Of a DNA stretch of 64,000 nt, positions 13,570 to 26,004 are shown in pieces. Positions within the stretch are counted from its first letter, which is position 1, and each line of letters begins with the position of its first letter. The stretch covers positions 26,081,608 to 26,145,607 of the forward strand of contig NC_088300.1 in assembly GCF_032854445.1 (NCBI RefSeq). Reading direction: 5' to 3'. The position numbers were made by a program, and so were the translations under genes. The notes under the pieces are model-generated. The model had not been told where the DNA came from. It saw nothing but the letters and a program-made list of their open reading frames with translations, and ran no database searches. Origin of the DNA: Liolophura sinensis (Eukaryota > Mollusca > Polyplacophora > Chitonida > Chitonidae).

Positions 13570-15365
13570 GCTTAGTACAAAAGAAGAATGCACGTCTATT
13601 ATTCGTTCATTCTTCACTTACTAACTGTTTTTTACGATGATTAGCTCATTACAAGATATGCAAAATCAGGCGCATTGAAAGCAATTTGGAACTGGTACGG
13701 CCATCCCCCGGTCGACTACCCCAGCACAAAGGGCGAGGTTCCAAGGGCCGCGTAGGCCCCGGAAGCTTTGGGATGCTAGACGGCTGGAGATGCACTAAAA
13801 TCGTTTTGCGGGGTTTTAGATTCATCATAGTTTCATGTGCTTAACAATCTATACAGTGCACATGTGTGAGTATGGGGCCTTTATTTTGTTGGTCATCGAT
13901 AAATTGGTTCGGCTTTACTTTTGATTTTTTAAATTTTTTCTGTTGGCTTTTTTTTAGGTGTTTTTTTTTTTCTTCTTTTTTTTGGCGCGGGAGGGGGGGG
14001 GTGGTCAAAATTGGTACGTACTGCTTCCGATGCCACTGCCACAACATGCATACATCACACAGGTCGAACGTAAAAACAGCGATTCAAAGTCTGCACCAAA
14101 GACGAGACAGATCGGCCTTGTGCTTGTATGCCATATCAAAAACTCGAAAGATCTCCACACCATACGTTACACGGAATAAGAGCAAGTTACAGACGAGTCG
14201 ACAAAGTGGTGTGGCTTAACTGGGCTTGGGATAGATTACTCAGGAAGAAAACAGCGCGTGTTGTATAACAGTATAAAGGAAATCGAGAAATTCCCGAGGC
14301 TGAACGTACATGCAGTAAAACAAGTCTAGAGTACAGAGGTAGCGGTTCGCATTCTCCATGTAAACACGGCTGTTTGTTGTGTAGAGAGAAGACAACGGCC
14401 ACGCATCCGGAAGGTGTCGTGATGGGTCATCGCCTTAGTAGAGCAGGACGGTTGAAGAATGCACTGCACACGTCTGTAAGTTGTGCCAAAACATGTATAA
14501 TATTGCATTTCCCATTTCCCATTTCCCATTTCCACCATTGTCTTTAACTATGCCATGCTCACATCCCGCGTACTACTATCTCAGGCATTTGTCGGAAAAC
14601 AGCTTACGTAATTTAGCGGACTTTACATACAACATCTGAAGACCAGAACACGAAGAAATTATTTGGCTACCGGTATCGACTAAGACTTCTTAACTTAGAT
14701 TTAGAAAAATAGCCCCAAGTCCTTAATCACGTCTGCGAGGAAACAAATTCGGCTTCAAACGTGTTATGAATCCCTTTCTAGAAATGATTTATTGACTCCT
14801 AAATGAACGTCTTTTAAAAACTTGTAAACCACCAAAACGCATCCGTTGTTGTTTTCGATTGTATGTTGAGCGAGTTATAGCCCCTCGTTTCTAAACTTTG
14901 GCGAAAAGCAAGAAGAAATTATTATCTTTTTGTGTTATTTATACATAGTAATTCAATTTTAAGTATTCTGAAGGCAGTTTAATACTTTTTATCATAGATT
15001 ATCCTAATCAGAGTGCAGCAGAACGGCCATATAGACGGCTATTTTAAACCTGCTAAGCTTTAGACAGTTTCACTTTTGTGGGCGGCCTGGTCAATTGTTT
15101 TTTGTAGCCTGCTTATATACGGTAGTGGACTAAATGACCCTCCGCCGACTAACAGAACTTCTATAAATAGCTAAAGAAGTTTTGAGAAACTAGCCCCTGG
15201 GGTTGCAATGAATAGTAACGTGGCAAGTTATGCTTATTAAAGGCAGCTGTCAGCTATAGTTACCCATACGACTTGTCACTTACATACATGGGCCATTTGT
15301 GACCTTTACCTTTCTTAATTTTCTCCTTTAAACAGTCCAATTGTTAGGTATGCCTATATTAAAGA
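13570..15365. other. Intergenic, no firm gene
   Basis: Contains T- and G-rich runs at 13925-14002. A minus-strand frame after a CAACTTACAG acceptor (14473-14326) is phase-compatible with the upstream EF-hand exon but has no recognisable domain. Confidence 0.4.
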
Positions 15366-15367
15366 CC

Positions 15368-15368
<1 letters not shown>

Positions 15369-15433
<65 letters not shown>

Positions 15434-15436
15434 TAC
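15369..15436. repeat. (AT)n microsatellite
   Basis: An almost pure AT dinucleotide run of about 58 bp, followed by an interrupted ATAC/ATAT part. Confidence 0.97.
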
Positions 15437-15492
15437 ACAGTGTTCTGGATTATACATGTCTATATTCTATGTATTATCACAATGAGAACACA

Positions 15493-15625
15493 AGCCGTGG
15501 CCCCGGCTCTGTCTGGTTTCATGCCTCCATAACGGTGGCCAACGTCCTACAAGTGAAATACTATTTTTTTTAAAATATTACTGTTATTACGGCGTAAAAC
15601 ACCAAACAAATAAATATATAAATCA
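15493..15625 (+). mobile_element. SINE-A, 3' part, diverged
   Basis: CCGTGGCCCCGGCTCTGTCT, then a degraded CATAA..GGTGGCCAACGTC and the tail ACGGCGTAAAACACCAAACA with an AAATA-rich end. An AT-rich insertion interrupts the AAGTGAAATATT motif. Confidence 0.75.
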
Positions 15626-15629
15626 GAAG

Positions 15630-16490
15630 ATGTGGCTCAGTGGACAGACTAGGTTTGTATATTTCAGAAGCTACGCACACTTAACTTGCACGCAGATACA
15701 CATAATAGATTTATCTGAGCTCAGAGATCTGTGTTGTTAGGCAATGTACTGCAATGGTTTCAGTGTTTGTACTGAGGATTTAGCGTTCCTGTTTCCATTT
15801 ACGAAACACGTGCCTTGTTCGCTTCCGTTGTTATTTAACGCGGTCCTGTAGGGCACGATCAGCCAATGAGCTATCGGGAAACACTGCGATGTAGATGTCT
15901 GATTACAGATCAAGCGTACAAAGCGGGCGCGATCTGGCTGGAAAGAAAGATACGATGACGGCGTTAAACTTCCTCTTTTGGTCACTATTCCTTATTTTTG
16001 GTTGTGATAAGACTTGTGTATGGGATTTGTCGCGGTTAGAAGGGGAGGGATAGTGCCATTGACTTTGAGCCAAAAGGTATGCTTTATCTGAGTTAACCAA
16101 GCGGTGTCTCCTAGGATAACAGAAAAGTGTAGAATCGATACGCGCAGGGTTTACTTTGGCCGAGGGCTCATACACATGTAACATGCATAAAGTGGTCTAT
16201 GATTGTCCAATCGTGAATCGTCATTTTGGTAAGTGATACATTAAGAATCTTGCGAAGTGGCACTGCATTTCTGAATGAATGACAATTTTGCAAGAGTTAA
16301 ACGTTTTTAACTAGTTGGCTCGCCAAGATGGCTTGCCCAATGACTACGTCAGATATAAAATGTGTACGTCAGATACCAAATTAACGCGCAAAACATAAGC
16401 CGGCCGATGACGTAAAATTTACACAAATGACTTTTATGTAATTTCATTCAAAAGATTTTGCGTTTTATATAGCAATATACAATCTGTACA
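15630..16490. other. Region 3' of the EF-hand exon, possible terminal exon
   Basis: A 208-bp minus-strand frame (16110-15903) follows a good acceptor (TTTTCTGTTATCCTAG) and is phase-compatible with the EF-hand exon. Its predicted peptide (KRHRLVNSDKAYLLAQSQWH and onward) is unrecognised. It overlaps sequence ending GATGACGGCGTTAAAC, which looks like a SINE end, so I do not annotate it as coding. Confidence 0.3.
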
Positions 16491-16495
16491 CTTAC

Positions 16496-16639
16496 TTTCG
16501 CCTTCCAAGAATAGAGTTGCCCATTTTTTGGACACACTGCAGTTCGGAAAATGTCAGCATTCTGTCGCCGTTCTGGTCGCAGAGGTCATAAATCTGGCTT
16601 AGTGCCAAGTCCATCATAGCATATCTTTTAGCCACGGCT
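16496..16639 (-). CDS. Small secreted EF-hand protein, exon 2: EF-hand
   Basis: A 144-bp exon after a TTTCTTTTTTCAG acceptor. It reads (R)AVAKRYAMMDLALSQIYDL, then CDQNGDRMLTFSELQCVQKM and GNSILGRRK. The 12-residue loop DQNGDRMLTFSE is a good EF-hand: D1, N3, D5, backbone position 7, T9, hydrophobic L8 and E12. Position 6 is Arg, not the usual Gly. Flanking helices (LALSQIYDLC and LQCVQKMGN) fit the helix-loop-helix form, and two Cys bracket the loop. The exon ends at CGAAA/GTAAGT. If that donor is not used, the same bases read Lys then a TAA stop, giving an 84-residue protein. Either way the length is odd for an EF-hand protein, which normally has paired EF-hands. Two phase-compatible downstream exons exist (16110-15903 and 14473-14326), neither convincing. 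Role unknown; calcium binding in a secreted setting is inferred. Confidence 0.68.
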
Positions 16640-17398
16640 CTGAAAAAAGAAACGTTTACATTCTAAATAATTATCTCAATAATAGAAGAGATTGCACACA
16701 TAAACCTTTAAAGGTCGAAATAGATCATGCATATATCATTGAAGAAAAGATTAAAGCTGAGTAAATAAATGAGTGAACGGATAAACGTATATGCAACGCT
16801 GTACTCTAGAGTGTTCCACTTACACAAGTCTGTCAGTGTGTGAAAAAAAAAACTGGAGTGTCTAACCTTTAAAAAGTTATACTGGCGAACTTGCAATCTT
16901 AACCGGTTATAACCGCCAAAGTCCTGAGAACAATGGGAGTATGGAAATCTTTAAAGAATCGTATTAAACCCAAGTCTCATGTGACCTCGAACTTCGATCA
17001 CGACTCGCTGTCATATGCAGTTTGTTATTTAATAAGTGGTTGAAATATGTTGATTAAATACATAACCAATATCTACCCTATTGAGTCATTTTCCAATGAT
17101 TTCCGTCACAATGCTTGAGTCTGAAAGCTGTTATATGTTTATGTTGTAAATATTTCCGGACTGATTTCGATATCGAGAGAGGAACATGGCATGCGTCTTA
17201 TGCAAATATTTACGACAACCCGATTCCATCATGCCAGCCACATGTCATTTACTTTGGTATTACAATGTTTCTCCGTTGGTTGACAATAGAAGTACTGATG
17301 TAGTCTATTCTAACATGGAGATGATATGGTATCCATGTAAAGTGAACGTCGGTGCATAGTTCCCATGTAAGACTGTACCACGTTCCTCAAATGATTAC

Positions 17399-17577
17399 TC
17401 CTCTCTGGCCGTACGTGGGAATGCCTTACAGCAACCTGCGGATGGTCGTGGGTTTCCCCCCCCCCCGGCTCTGCCCAGTTTCCTCCCACCATAATGCTGG
17501 CCGCCGTGGTATAAGTGAAATATTGTTGAGTACGGCGTAAAACACCAGTCAAATAAATAAATAAATAAATCAATCAA
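17399..17577 (+). mobile_element. SINE-A, 5' truncated
   Basis: Starts at CCTCTCTGGCCGTACGTGGG and runs through the conserved 3' domain to a (AAAT)n tail. A C10 run replaces the usual CCCCCGGG. Confidence 0.92.
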
Positions 17578-17865
17578 ATGATTACGGGGTCTGTGTTTTT
17601 TAACATGTGGTGACATGGTATTACAGTCAACTTAATCCATGATTGCTTTTTGGGACAGGTCCGCATTTGCCTTGTAAATCCACAAAGACGAGTATACCCG
17701 ATGCTATAACTGTTTGCTGTTACTATAGTGTGATATTACTAAAGTGTCTATGCGAAATGTATTTGAAAATATATTACGTTACGCGCAAGTTGTATTTATA
17801 TTACACCCATGAGGATATTCAGGTAGGATATTTGGGCAGAAGTCTTGAGTAGACATTGTTGCCCG

Positions 17866-18011
17866 CGAATGTTGCGTTTTACGTGTTATCACGTGTCTCC
17901 AAACAAAACCTTCGGTCTTCGTTCAACCTGCACACCAACGAATGTTGCGTTTTACGTGTTATCACGTGTCTCCAAACAAGACCTTCGGTCTTCGTTCAAC
18001 CTGCACACCAA
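17866..18011. repeat. 73-bp direct duplication
   Basis: Two nearly identical units starting CGAATGTTGCGTTTTACGTG at 17866 and 17939. A partial third copy may start at about 18012. CpG density is high. Confidence 0.92.
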
Positions 18012-19960
18012 CGTGTTTTCACGTTTTCGATCTTATACTCGTAACATCGAAACTAAGAAGACGCGAATGTGCTTCCATACACATTCATACCTTCCAGCTT
18101 CCATACATAATAGATGGGAGCGGCGTGCTAAGAGCAGCTTTCTAGTGCTGATAACAGCTGAAGGTACAGCGAAATCCCAAATAGCTCAGATGATATAGCA
18201 CTGGACATTCAGTTTTTAATAGGATTTGTGAAGTTAGTAGGTCATTTCAACACCTGTGGTAATATACATTCCGCAGCTAAATAGGTTGAATGAAGTCAGT
18301 ATAGAATGCCAAAGAAATTTCATCTAACTGATTGATGTTTCGGAAGACAGCGTGAGACAGTCCCCGAAAGGCAATGGCCTTCAACACAACTACATAGTCA
18401 TATAACGCGAACTATATTCACGATTCTTTCTCCTTCTAAATTTTCTCCTTATAGTCTTACTTTTTTGTCATCGGTTCCAATCTAAGCTTTGGAAGCTGTG
18501 GTTTTTCTTAGATTGCTTATTTGGTGTCGCGTTACATGCATCATTGCTATATATGTCTGACAAAGCCAACATACCTTCTATTAAAAACCAAGCTTCTATT
18601 CAAGAATTTTAGATTAGTCCATGCTAATGCATCGCTTGCTGTCAATGTCTGATCTCGGTTATACGCCTGGTAAGCAGTAGCATAACTTACGTCACACCTC
18701 TGTTGTTAGAAAACACCTTCCAATTTCAAATTTTAAAATCACCACAATATGACTGAAATATTGCCCATGTGGCGCTAAACCAAAATTATTCAAACGCTAA
18801 AACGGTGATTTCACTAAATTAATAACACTTCCAAAACAATGGTTCGGTTTCGGTTTCCAAAGGAAAAAAAAATAACAAGAAAGAAACTTTACAAGTGGTG
18901 ATACTTAATATTTCAGCTTGACATACGTTATGACGTCAATAAATTATCGTTGATTATCGCAGCCCATGGCCTGCCAAGTGTTATGCAATGAACAATAGAG
19001 ATATGGTGTAAGTTACTTTGCGCTTTCGGTTTCGGGTGATGAAGTGTAAGAAGATTTCTGGTCAGGCTTCGTCCACCAATACGTAAGGGTTATGGCCATT
19101 CCCTTGAGCTGTTTGATTGCGGTTATTCACCTGGTAAGCAGTTATGTAATGGACTGGGAGGCTTTAGCCGTAACACAAAGCTTGTGTATCTTGTACGTCT
19201 GAAGTAGTTTACATAATAACGCTTTTGTTCGCCCGCGCGTGCTTTGTTTCGCGTATTGTCCAGTTTCGAGTGACAGTTCACTAAGATCAGAAATAGTCTC
19301 GATTTCTTGAATAGAAGGGTTAATTATTAGTAGAAGGCAGTCGTCAGATTTGTACAGTAATGATGCATGTAAAGCTACACCAAATTCAATACCTTTACGC
19401 AATCTACATAAATTAGAACTTTTCATGCCGACGGTATGTAACGAGAACAATATTGAAATAATTTATTAATATATTCAATATTGAATATTTTGCACATACA
19501 CATTCCAAATTCAAGTCTCATCGGCGTGATTTGAAATTATTTAAAATTAAAAGTCATAAGTGGTACATAACTCCCGTATATACTCGTATATGGCTTCCTT
19601 GTACACAGCTTATCATGGCTGCTGTTCAGAGAGACGAAAAACACTATAGCGGGCAGCAATATCGCCAGTATATATGCACTCTGGCCCCAAGCAAAAACTA
19701 ATACAGACCACTTTGCCTCGGTTTGTTACGTAAACGCTTATCAGTCGTATAAAACCTCAAGTTCACGTGATAACAACTCCGTGATAACAACAACCTACGT
19801 CAGCCTTCATTACAACTTGGATTTCAAAATTTTACAGTTAAATAAATACAAATCCGTAATCCTGTCGTTCACTATAGCCATCAAGTAACGGCCTACAAAC
19901 ATTCCGATTTGTGAAAAATTTAGACGGCCGTGTAAACAGTTCACCACACTGCTTTTTCAA

Positions 19961-20112
19961 CATTATTTATTTATTTGTTTCATTTGTTTGACGCCGTACT
20001 CAAGAATATTTCACTTATATGACGGCGTCCAGCATTATGCCGGGAGGAAACCGGGTAGAGCCCGGGGAAAACCCACGACCATCCGCAGGTTGCTGCAGAC
20101 CTTCCCACGCAC
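19961..20112 (-). mobile_element. SINE-A, 5' truncated
   Basis: Reverse orientation: (ATTT)n tail, then GACGCCGTACTCAAGAATAT and GGAGGAAACCGGGTAGAGCC to ACCTTCCCACG, where similarity stops. Confidence 0.92.
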
Positions 20113-20489
20113 TTTTCAACATTATGTGATTCAGTTATATTGGCTTCCAGGCTAAACATTTGAAGCATATTTCTGGAAAAATTGCGTCTTTTTTTGTTTG
20201 TTTTTTTTTTTTTTTTTTAGAAAACTGCAGGTCACAGCTGTTATTAACCAACATTGTTCATTACTAAATCGTCTGAGCTTAAACGTGGCCCGTTGAATGT
20301 CATGCACGGCTGACCTACATCACCGGCATTTTAAACATACAAGTAAGTCTAGAAACTGTATTCCTCCAGAAGCGCTTGTCCGATTGCCTTGAAACAGTAA
20401 AGTTTTAAAAATTCATTTAAATCGGTAACGGTAAGATCAAAAATGTAGGAGTTTGCTATTGGTCGATTATGACAAGCATGCATGCTTGA

Positions 20490-20660
20490 AGTTTTACATC
20501 GTACTTAACAATTTTTCAGTCACATGGCGACGATGAGTCATCAGGTGTATGTACGTATACTGTGTCTTCATGTGGTAGAGTGTGTCTATACCGTCAGAAG
20601 TGCTACCGCTACTGACCTATCATGGCGAAGACACAAATAATGACACGTAATGGTTTTTCG
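20490..20660 (+). mobile_element. SINE-B fragment
   Basis: TCGTACTTAACAATTTTTCA followed by GTCACATGGCGACGATGAGT and CATGGCGAAGACACA matches the longer copy at 47538-47901. Confidence 0.7.
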
Positions 20661-20924
20661 ACGTCTTATTTTCAACAAGGTCCACAGTAACAGCGAGGGA
20701 ATAAATATATCCGTATCCTTCGTTGTTGAGCTATCATCCTTTGAAATTAGTAAAAAAAACTAATGGACATAATGGACATAAATAAATTTCATAAATTACA
20801 TTAGTTTGATTAATTGGAGAACCATACCAAAATAATGCAGGAAACACACGGCCTAAAAATTGATAAAAGCAGCAATAAAATCTTAATATAACAGGAACAT
20901 ACCATTCATACGGAAATGTAATAA

Positions 20925-21050
20925 TCCCGGCATTAACTTCAAATAGAAATTTGATAACAACGGCATTAACTTCAAACATACATTTGACAACAGTAGCATT
21001 AACTTCAGACAGAAAATTGTTAACAGAAGCCTAAACTTCAGACAGGATAT
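20925..21050. repeat. Degenerate ~38-bp repeat, 3-4 copies
   Basis: GGCATTAACTTCAAAnAnAn recurs, with copies at about 20930, 20970 and 20996 and a worn copy near 21030 (AACTTCAGACAG). Confidence 0.75.
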
Positions 21051-21526
21051 CGTGATAACCAACAAACTGTGAATGCGGTTTACTGTCCTCTGGGGCTAGC
21101 GTAAGAAATTGGTAGTTATTGCATTCGCATATGAATAGGGTCTGGGCTGTGGGGCATTGCCATTTTTTAAAATGAGTAGCACACCTTAGCTCTGGACTGA
21201 TATAGGTTGAATCAATGAGATTGACCACTGTCACGATTTATGTCTCGCCCATTACAAGATCACCCAAATTAGATAATAGATCATTTTGAATCGTACCAAC
21301 ACGAATGTATGTATAACTACCCCGAAAAGTCGATGAATAAAGTGACCAGAATTTTCATCTGTAATTGATTTGTAAACCGAACTTTTCAAAAAATTACTTT
21401 AATGTGCCCACGCATAATTTCAAAACTTTACGATTTCCTCAATGAAGATGAACGGGATACAACGAGTATAATTAATTTTTTTAGACTGGGTGGGTAACTG
21501 TGACCATACACTACTAATATCCTCAC

Positions 21527-21633
21527 CGTTTGAATCCACCAATGGCTCCACCCCACACCGTCGACAGGCAGAGTGTTAATATCAGCAGATATCCAACGAC
21601 TGACGTCCCTCTCTTATTCAGCGTAGAATGCAT
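21527..21633 (-). CDS. Small secreted EF-hand protein, exon 1: signal peptide
   Basis: From the ATG at 21633 the minus strand reads MHSTLNKRGTSVVGYLLILT, then LCLSTVWGGAIGGFK. A short basic N region (K7, R8), a hydrophobic core (about 12-26) and small residues near V-W-G-G form a textbook signal peptide with cleavage near residue 28. The exon ends at AAACG/GTGAGG, leaving two bases of a codon (CG). The EF-hand exon at 16639 begins with the single base A that completes Arg, so the two join in phase. A CTAG acceptor-like site with a pyrimidine-rich stretch lies about 20 bp upstream of the ATG, so a 5'UTR intron is possible. After the signal peptide comes GGFKR, a potential dibasic processing site. 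The protein was not recognised by name; pairing with the next exon is inference from phase and strand. Confidence 0.62.
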
Positions 21634-21639
21634 GCTGGC

Positions 21640-24600
21640 TTCTTACCCTAGGTAAAATGAGAATTTGATTAGAAGTTTTCGTAACATTATAAATAACGGA
21701 AATAACGGATCAATAAGTTACAAAATTTCGGCCAAACTTTAAACATTGCATTGGTAAAATACCCCCAAAATATCCAAGCGCCCCAAAAGACCACTGTAAA
21801 TGGTATCTAACAGTGGAGTCTATTTTCTCTTCAAATGTCTGTATCATAAGTAACTATCTACATGTTCACTGGTTATTCGTAGTTAGCTTTATTAGTCATT
21901 ATTGGAAAAGAGCGGCATGCTATTGTCAATACCGATATTTATGATAAACACAGGACAATTTATTACACTGAATCATGTACTTTGGCCTTTGGGTCATTTG
22001 TGGAGATTACTGCAAAAGTGGACTGGTTATACACCTCTGCAACAGTCGTCTTAGAAGAGCTGAGAGCATCTTTATGTTAAAACATGACGTTGTTTGACAG
22101 ACCTGCTTAAATATGCCTACGCCATATCCATAAAACACCAGATCTCCAAAGAGAGGTTCTCGTCAAATTGGATTTTGAAGAGATTTGAAGACAAAAGTAT
22201 TTTATGAGGGACATTAATAATATTTTATTACTGACCCGCAAGAGGCTGTGTCAGCCATCTCAATCAAATATGGCCATAGCGATAGAATTCAATGCTCTGC
22301 AGGACTGGCTAATTTTACGCCTGTCTAATTCAGCACACCTCCCGCGGGATTAAAAGAATCTAATTGATTTCAACAGTTTGATCACAGTCTCAAGCCAATA
22401 CAATATGACCAATGATGCTACAAGCTATAGGAATAAAGTTCTTTGTTTTTTCTGAGAAGCATAAATGCCAAATAAACTTATAACAAGAAGTACAAAAACC
22501 GTATATAGATATCCTCTAGTGTATACTCTAATAATAGGCACTCCAGAAATTATACCCTGCTGACGCACCTACTGTCACGGTATATTCTTAAGTAACATAT
22601 AGACCTTTATCCCCTCAGTACATTAATATCAAATGCAACTTTTAAATTTCCTTTACGGCATTATTTGCTTAAATATCTTTGTCATCTGCAGGTGGTGGCT
22701 TCGCGTTGGCGAGCGAGTAATTTGTGATAAAGCGTGTGCCTGTAAGGATACATACAGTTCTAAGCTCATGTCGGGGTTGTATTTATTTAGCTAATATTCT
22801 TACTCTATTTTCAGACATCATTACCTGCCCTCATCTTTAAGAGCCGAGAGGCACAAAGATGTAATCGGCATTACGAGAGTGAACGCAATCTGTATGTACA
22901 CAGTATGGAGGCGTAGCGCTGAATATCCTCGCGAAACTGCGACATGCATGTTGGCTCTACCAGAGAGATAGGTCGCGAACACATCTGTAATGTTAAAACC
23001 ACTTCACTGTAAATAACTGGTTCTAAACTGAGTATTAAAGCCTATGGCTCTTTTAGATGATGATAAGCTGTCAGTGTTTAATGTCAGAAAAATGTTGACA
23101 TTTTTCACGATATGATGGACATATACGAGCACACACTGATGGCTTTTGAATGTGATATATACTGAGCCACATCACTAATATCACTTTCCTTAAATTATTC
23201 ATAAAGCCAAGATCAATTTACGCCTAGAAAATTAAATGGGAATTCATTTAAACTCAAATTTAATCAAAAGAACGTTTGTGAGCGTATCAGAGGATCCCCA
23301 AAAGTTTCTGAAGAATCCAGAGGGTTGGGTTGTGCTTGATAGTCAGTGATAACATGAAGTGGTTTTTTGTGTCTTCTCCCTATCGGTCATCGTCATTCAC
23401 TGGGTTTAGATAAAACTGCTCGTTTCTGATTTCACTGAAGCCTTATTCGTTTCTGCTTTGGAAGACTAAATAATGTATGCGTGGTTCTTATACCTCTGGG
23501 TCAAAACTCTTTATCAAAGACAAAACCCTACATAAATAAAAATCTCTCAAGAACTGGCCAACACAGTAGGTAATCTGTACGATGATCCTTACGGCTACTT
23601 GTAGTAGATTTTCCGATATGGTGCCCATGAAGCTTGTTCAGTTAACCATTTTGTTTCCCCAAGGGTAATGGATATATGCTGCCACACAGAAGAACTCAAA
23701 CGGAACACTTGCAGAAGGCAAACACACTACTGTCTTAGCGCTCTTCTTAAATGCTTTTGTCATACAATACAGTTGTGTTAGGAGTATCGTCTTCAAAGCA
23801 GCAAGAAAAACAAAAAAGGGAAAAAAAGAATATACACTTCAGTATATACTTACACTTATATTAACTGTTAAAAGACGAAACGGTTGCTTTAGTAAATTCA
23901 AGATGGAGCCTGTCAAAGCGTAAAGACCATTTCCAATCGAGAGATATCTGCGACACATAATGATAGCGTAATTCAAACTATTCTTTTTCCGCGAATACAA
24001 AACAGAATGCTCCTCAGCTGGCTAAAACTGAATGAATATTTAAAGCCAACCAAAACCCTCCTCAATGGTTTCGATGTAGGGGGTACAACACCCAAGAACT
24101 GAATGCTCAATAACCATATGCCTAGAATACTACACTCCTAAGGCAGAAATAATCATGTAAATACGAAAAGTAACAAATGACGTAAAATCTCATACGAATG
24201 AAAAAACTCGATTGTTAAAAAACGCTGATGAAAGAGATAAATAGTTCTGCCATAGACATATATGTTTTAAAAACAGAAGAATACATAAAATAAGTAAAGG
24301 CGAGGTGCAACATATGCTATACTCTATGTGATGAACAACTGCCACAATTTTAAATGGCACAACAGCGAAAAACAGGACTGACCGCAGACTGAGCGAAAGG
24401 CAAGCAACAGTTTACAATTTGCGACTACTTACAGTTGAGAACTTGTTCAAAGTCGTTGGGTAAAGGTTCGGTACAAGCTTCAATCCAAGTATTGTCCTCT
24501 AAGATACCCAAAACACTGGTCGTTCTCGTGACTTAACTGTCCCTTTATCTATTGGACGGGGATCGATGATTCTTAATGTGGTGATTACGGTATTGTCACC

Positions 24601-25665
24601 CGGGACTTCTCGATAACTGAAGTGTTCACTGGGGTAAAAGCACGCTGACGGTCGTTCTTTCCAATAGTTGACCCAGGCCTTCGTGCAAAAGGGAAAATAG
24701 ACGGAGGAGATGACCAACACTTCCTGAAGAATTACATATATATATGTGTAGGGATGCTCTGTTAAAACGCGGAGGTGTATAATTTATGTAATTGCTTGGA
24801 GGAGTATTTTATCTCCTTGCAGCAAGGTGTATACTATTGCTGTAGTTAGTGGAGCGTTGCTAAGGTGGCAGCCGTCAAAATCGAGGCGTATTAATACTCA
24901 TTCTCTGGACTACTGCAGCTTGCATGCAGATGACTTTAGACCAAAGCTCCGAGTGGTATCTTATGATGCGCGCGATTGGTCACGCGAAAACCATCCGTTA
25001 CTATCGATTTTCAGGTTAGACCGGACGGTATGTAGCCTTTCTCACTCCTTTACTCCACTGGACGTTGGATATTTCGTTACTAAAAGCGACGTCCAAGAAA
25101 ATTGCACCGAGAGAATACGTCTGGAATAAGAGGTTAATGCAGGTAATAAAGAGCAAGGCTCCCCACTAACGAAATCCAATCTAATTTCCCATGTCTCGTC
25201 TGGACAATGCGCGTCCAAGGAAAAAGTCAGTCGTCTGTAGTAACTCTCACTTCGTCTACTTGTTCTGTAAATTTGAAGACACAACGCGAGCAGTGGACAG
25301 TTATACATATGTCACCAACACTATAGAGAATCATTGTCAAAACATGATCGAATGATAGATTATCGTTTTCATTGATTAATAAGCTTGTTGGAAGCCTTAC
25401 TGTTTGAGCTTGAATTAATTGCATGTTCATTATGCATTGTAGACTGAATGTTAAGAGGCTTTCTTCTCAAGATTTCGGTGATATATTTTTGCCCAAAGCA
25501 ATTTTTACTTTTAAATTACTTAAAAGAAAACGGTGTGTTTCTTTCGTTATGGGAATTCCCCAAATCTACGCTTTTCAAGACTGGCATCTTGATTTCAAGA
25601 ACAGCTTACATATGATTCATTCAATGTATGATAAACTGTTTCAGTTAATGACAGTATTTGATGAC
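21640..25665. other. 5' flank of the EF-hand gene, no further exon seen
   Basis: Four kilobases of CpG-normal sequence. The part at 24,480-25,250 is GC-richer, with an ATTGG (inverted CCAAT) motif near 24,974 and short open frames on both strands. It could hold a promoter or noncoding first exon. No protein family was recognised. Confidence 0.35.
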
Positions 25666-25669
25666 ACAG

Positions 25670-25985
25670 TGTGACGTCTTGCACGATAGGCTATTAGCCA
25701 TAGCGCACGTCTTGCTCAATGGACTATTAGCTGTAGCGAACGTCTTGTACGACGAGCTATATGTGTTAGCCATAGCGCACGTCTTGCACGACGAGCTATA
25801 TTTATTAGCTATAACGCACGTCTTGCACGATGGACTATTAGCTATAGCAAACGTCTTGCACGACGGGCTATATTTATGAACTATAGTGCACGTCATTCGC
25901 GATGGACTATTAGCTGTAGCGAACGTATTCATGATGGACTATTAGCAGTAGCCAACGTATTGCATGATGGGCCATTAGCTATAGC
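25670..25985. repeat. Minisatellite of alternating 33- and 39-bp units, about 9 copies
   Basis: CGTCTTGCACGAnGnnCTAT recurs at about 25674, 25708, 25741, 25780, 25819, 25852, 25891, 25923 and 25955. The spacings are mostly 33 or 39 bp. Because the units are multiples of three, long frames stay open on both strands by chance. Confidence 0.88.
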
Positions 25986-26004
25986 GAACATATGTTTTTA
26001 TATA

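Larger units (their letters stand above)
16640..21526 (-). other. Intron between signal-peptide and EF-hand exons
   Basis: A 4.9-kb interval carrying two truncated SINE-A copies (17399-17577, 19961-20112), a SINE-B fragment (20490-20660), a 73-bp direct duplication (17866-18011) and a degenerate 38-bp repeat (20925-21050). I saw no further coding exon, but a short symmetric exon could be missed. Confidence 0.5.

Noticed and set aside
14326-14473. Second possible downstream exon of the EF-hand gene
   Set aside because: Phase-compatible acceptor, but no EF-hand or other domain; by-chance compatibility is likely.
15369-15436. TATA-box cluster or promoter
   Set aside because: It is a simple (AT)n microsatellite with no gene start nearby.
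15903-16110. Possible terminal exon of the EF-hand gene
   Set aside because: Acceptor and phase fit, but the peptide is unrecognised and the DNA overlaps a SINE-like end. Kept only as a hypothesis.
24499-24720. 73-codon minus-strand frame upstream of the EF-hand gene
   Set aside because: Coding-like composition but no recognisable motif, splice partner or homology. Could be noncoding first-exon or promoter sequence.
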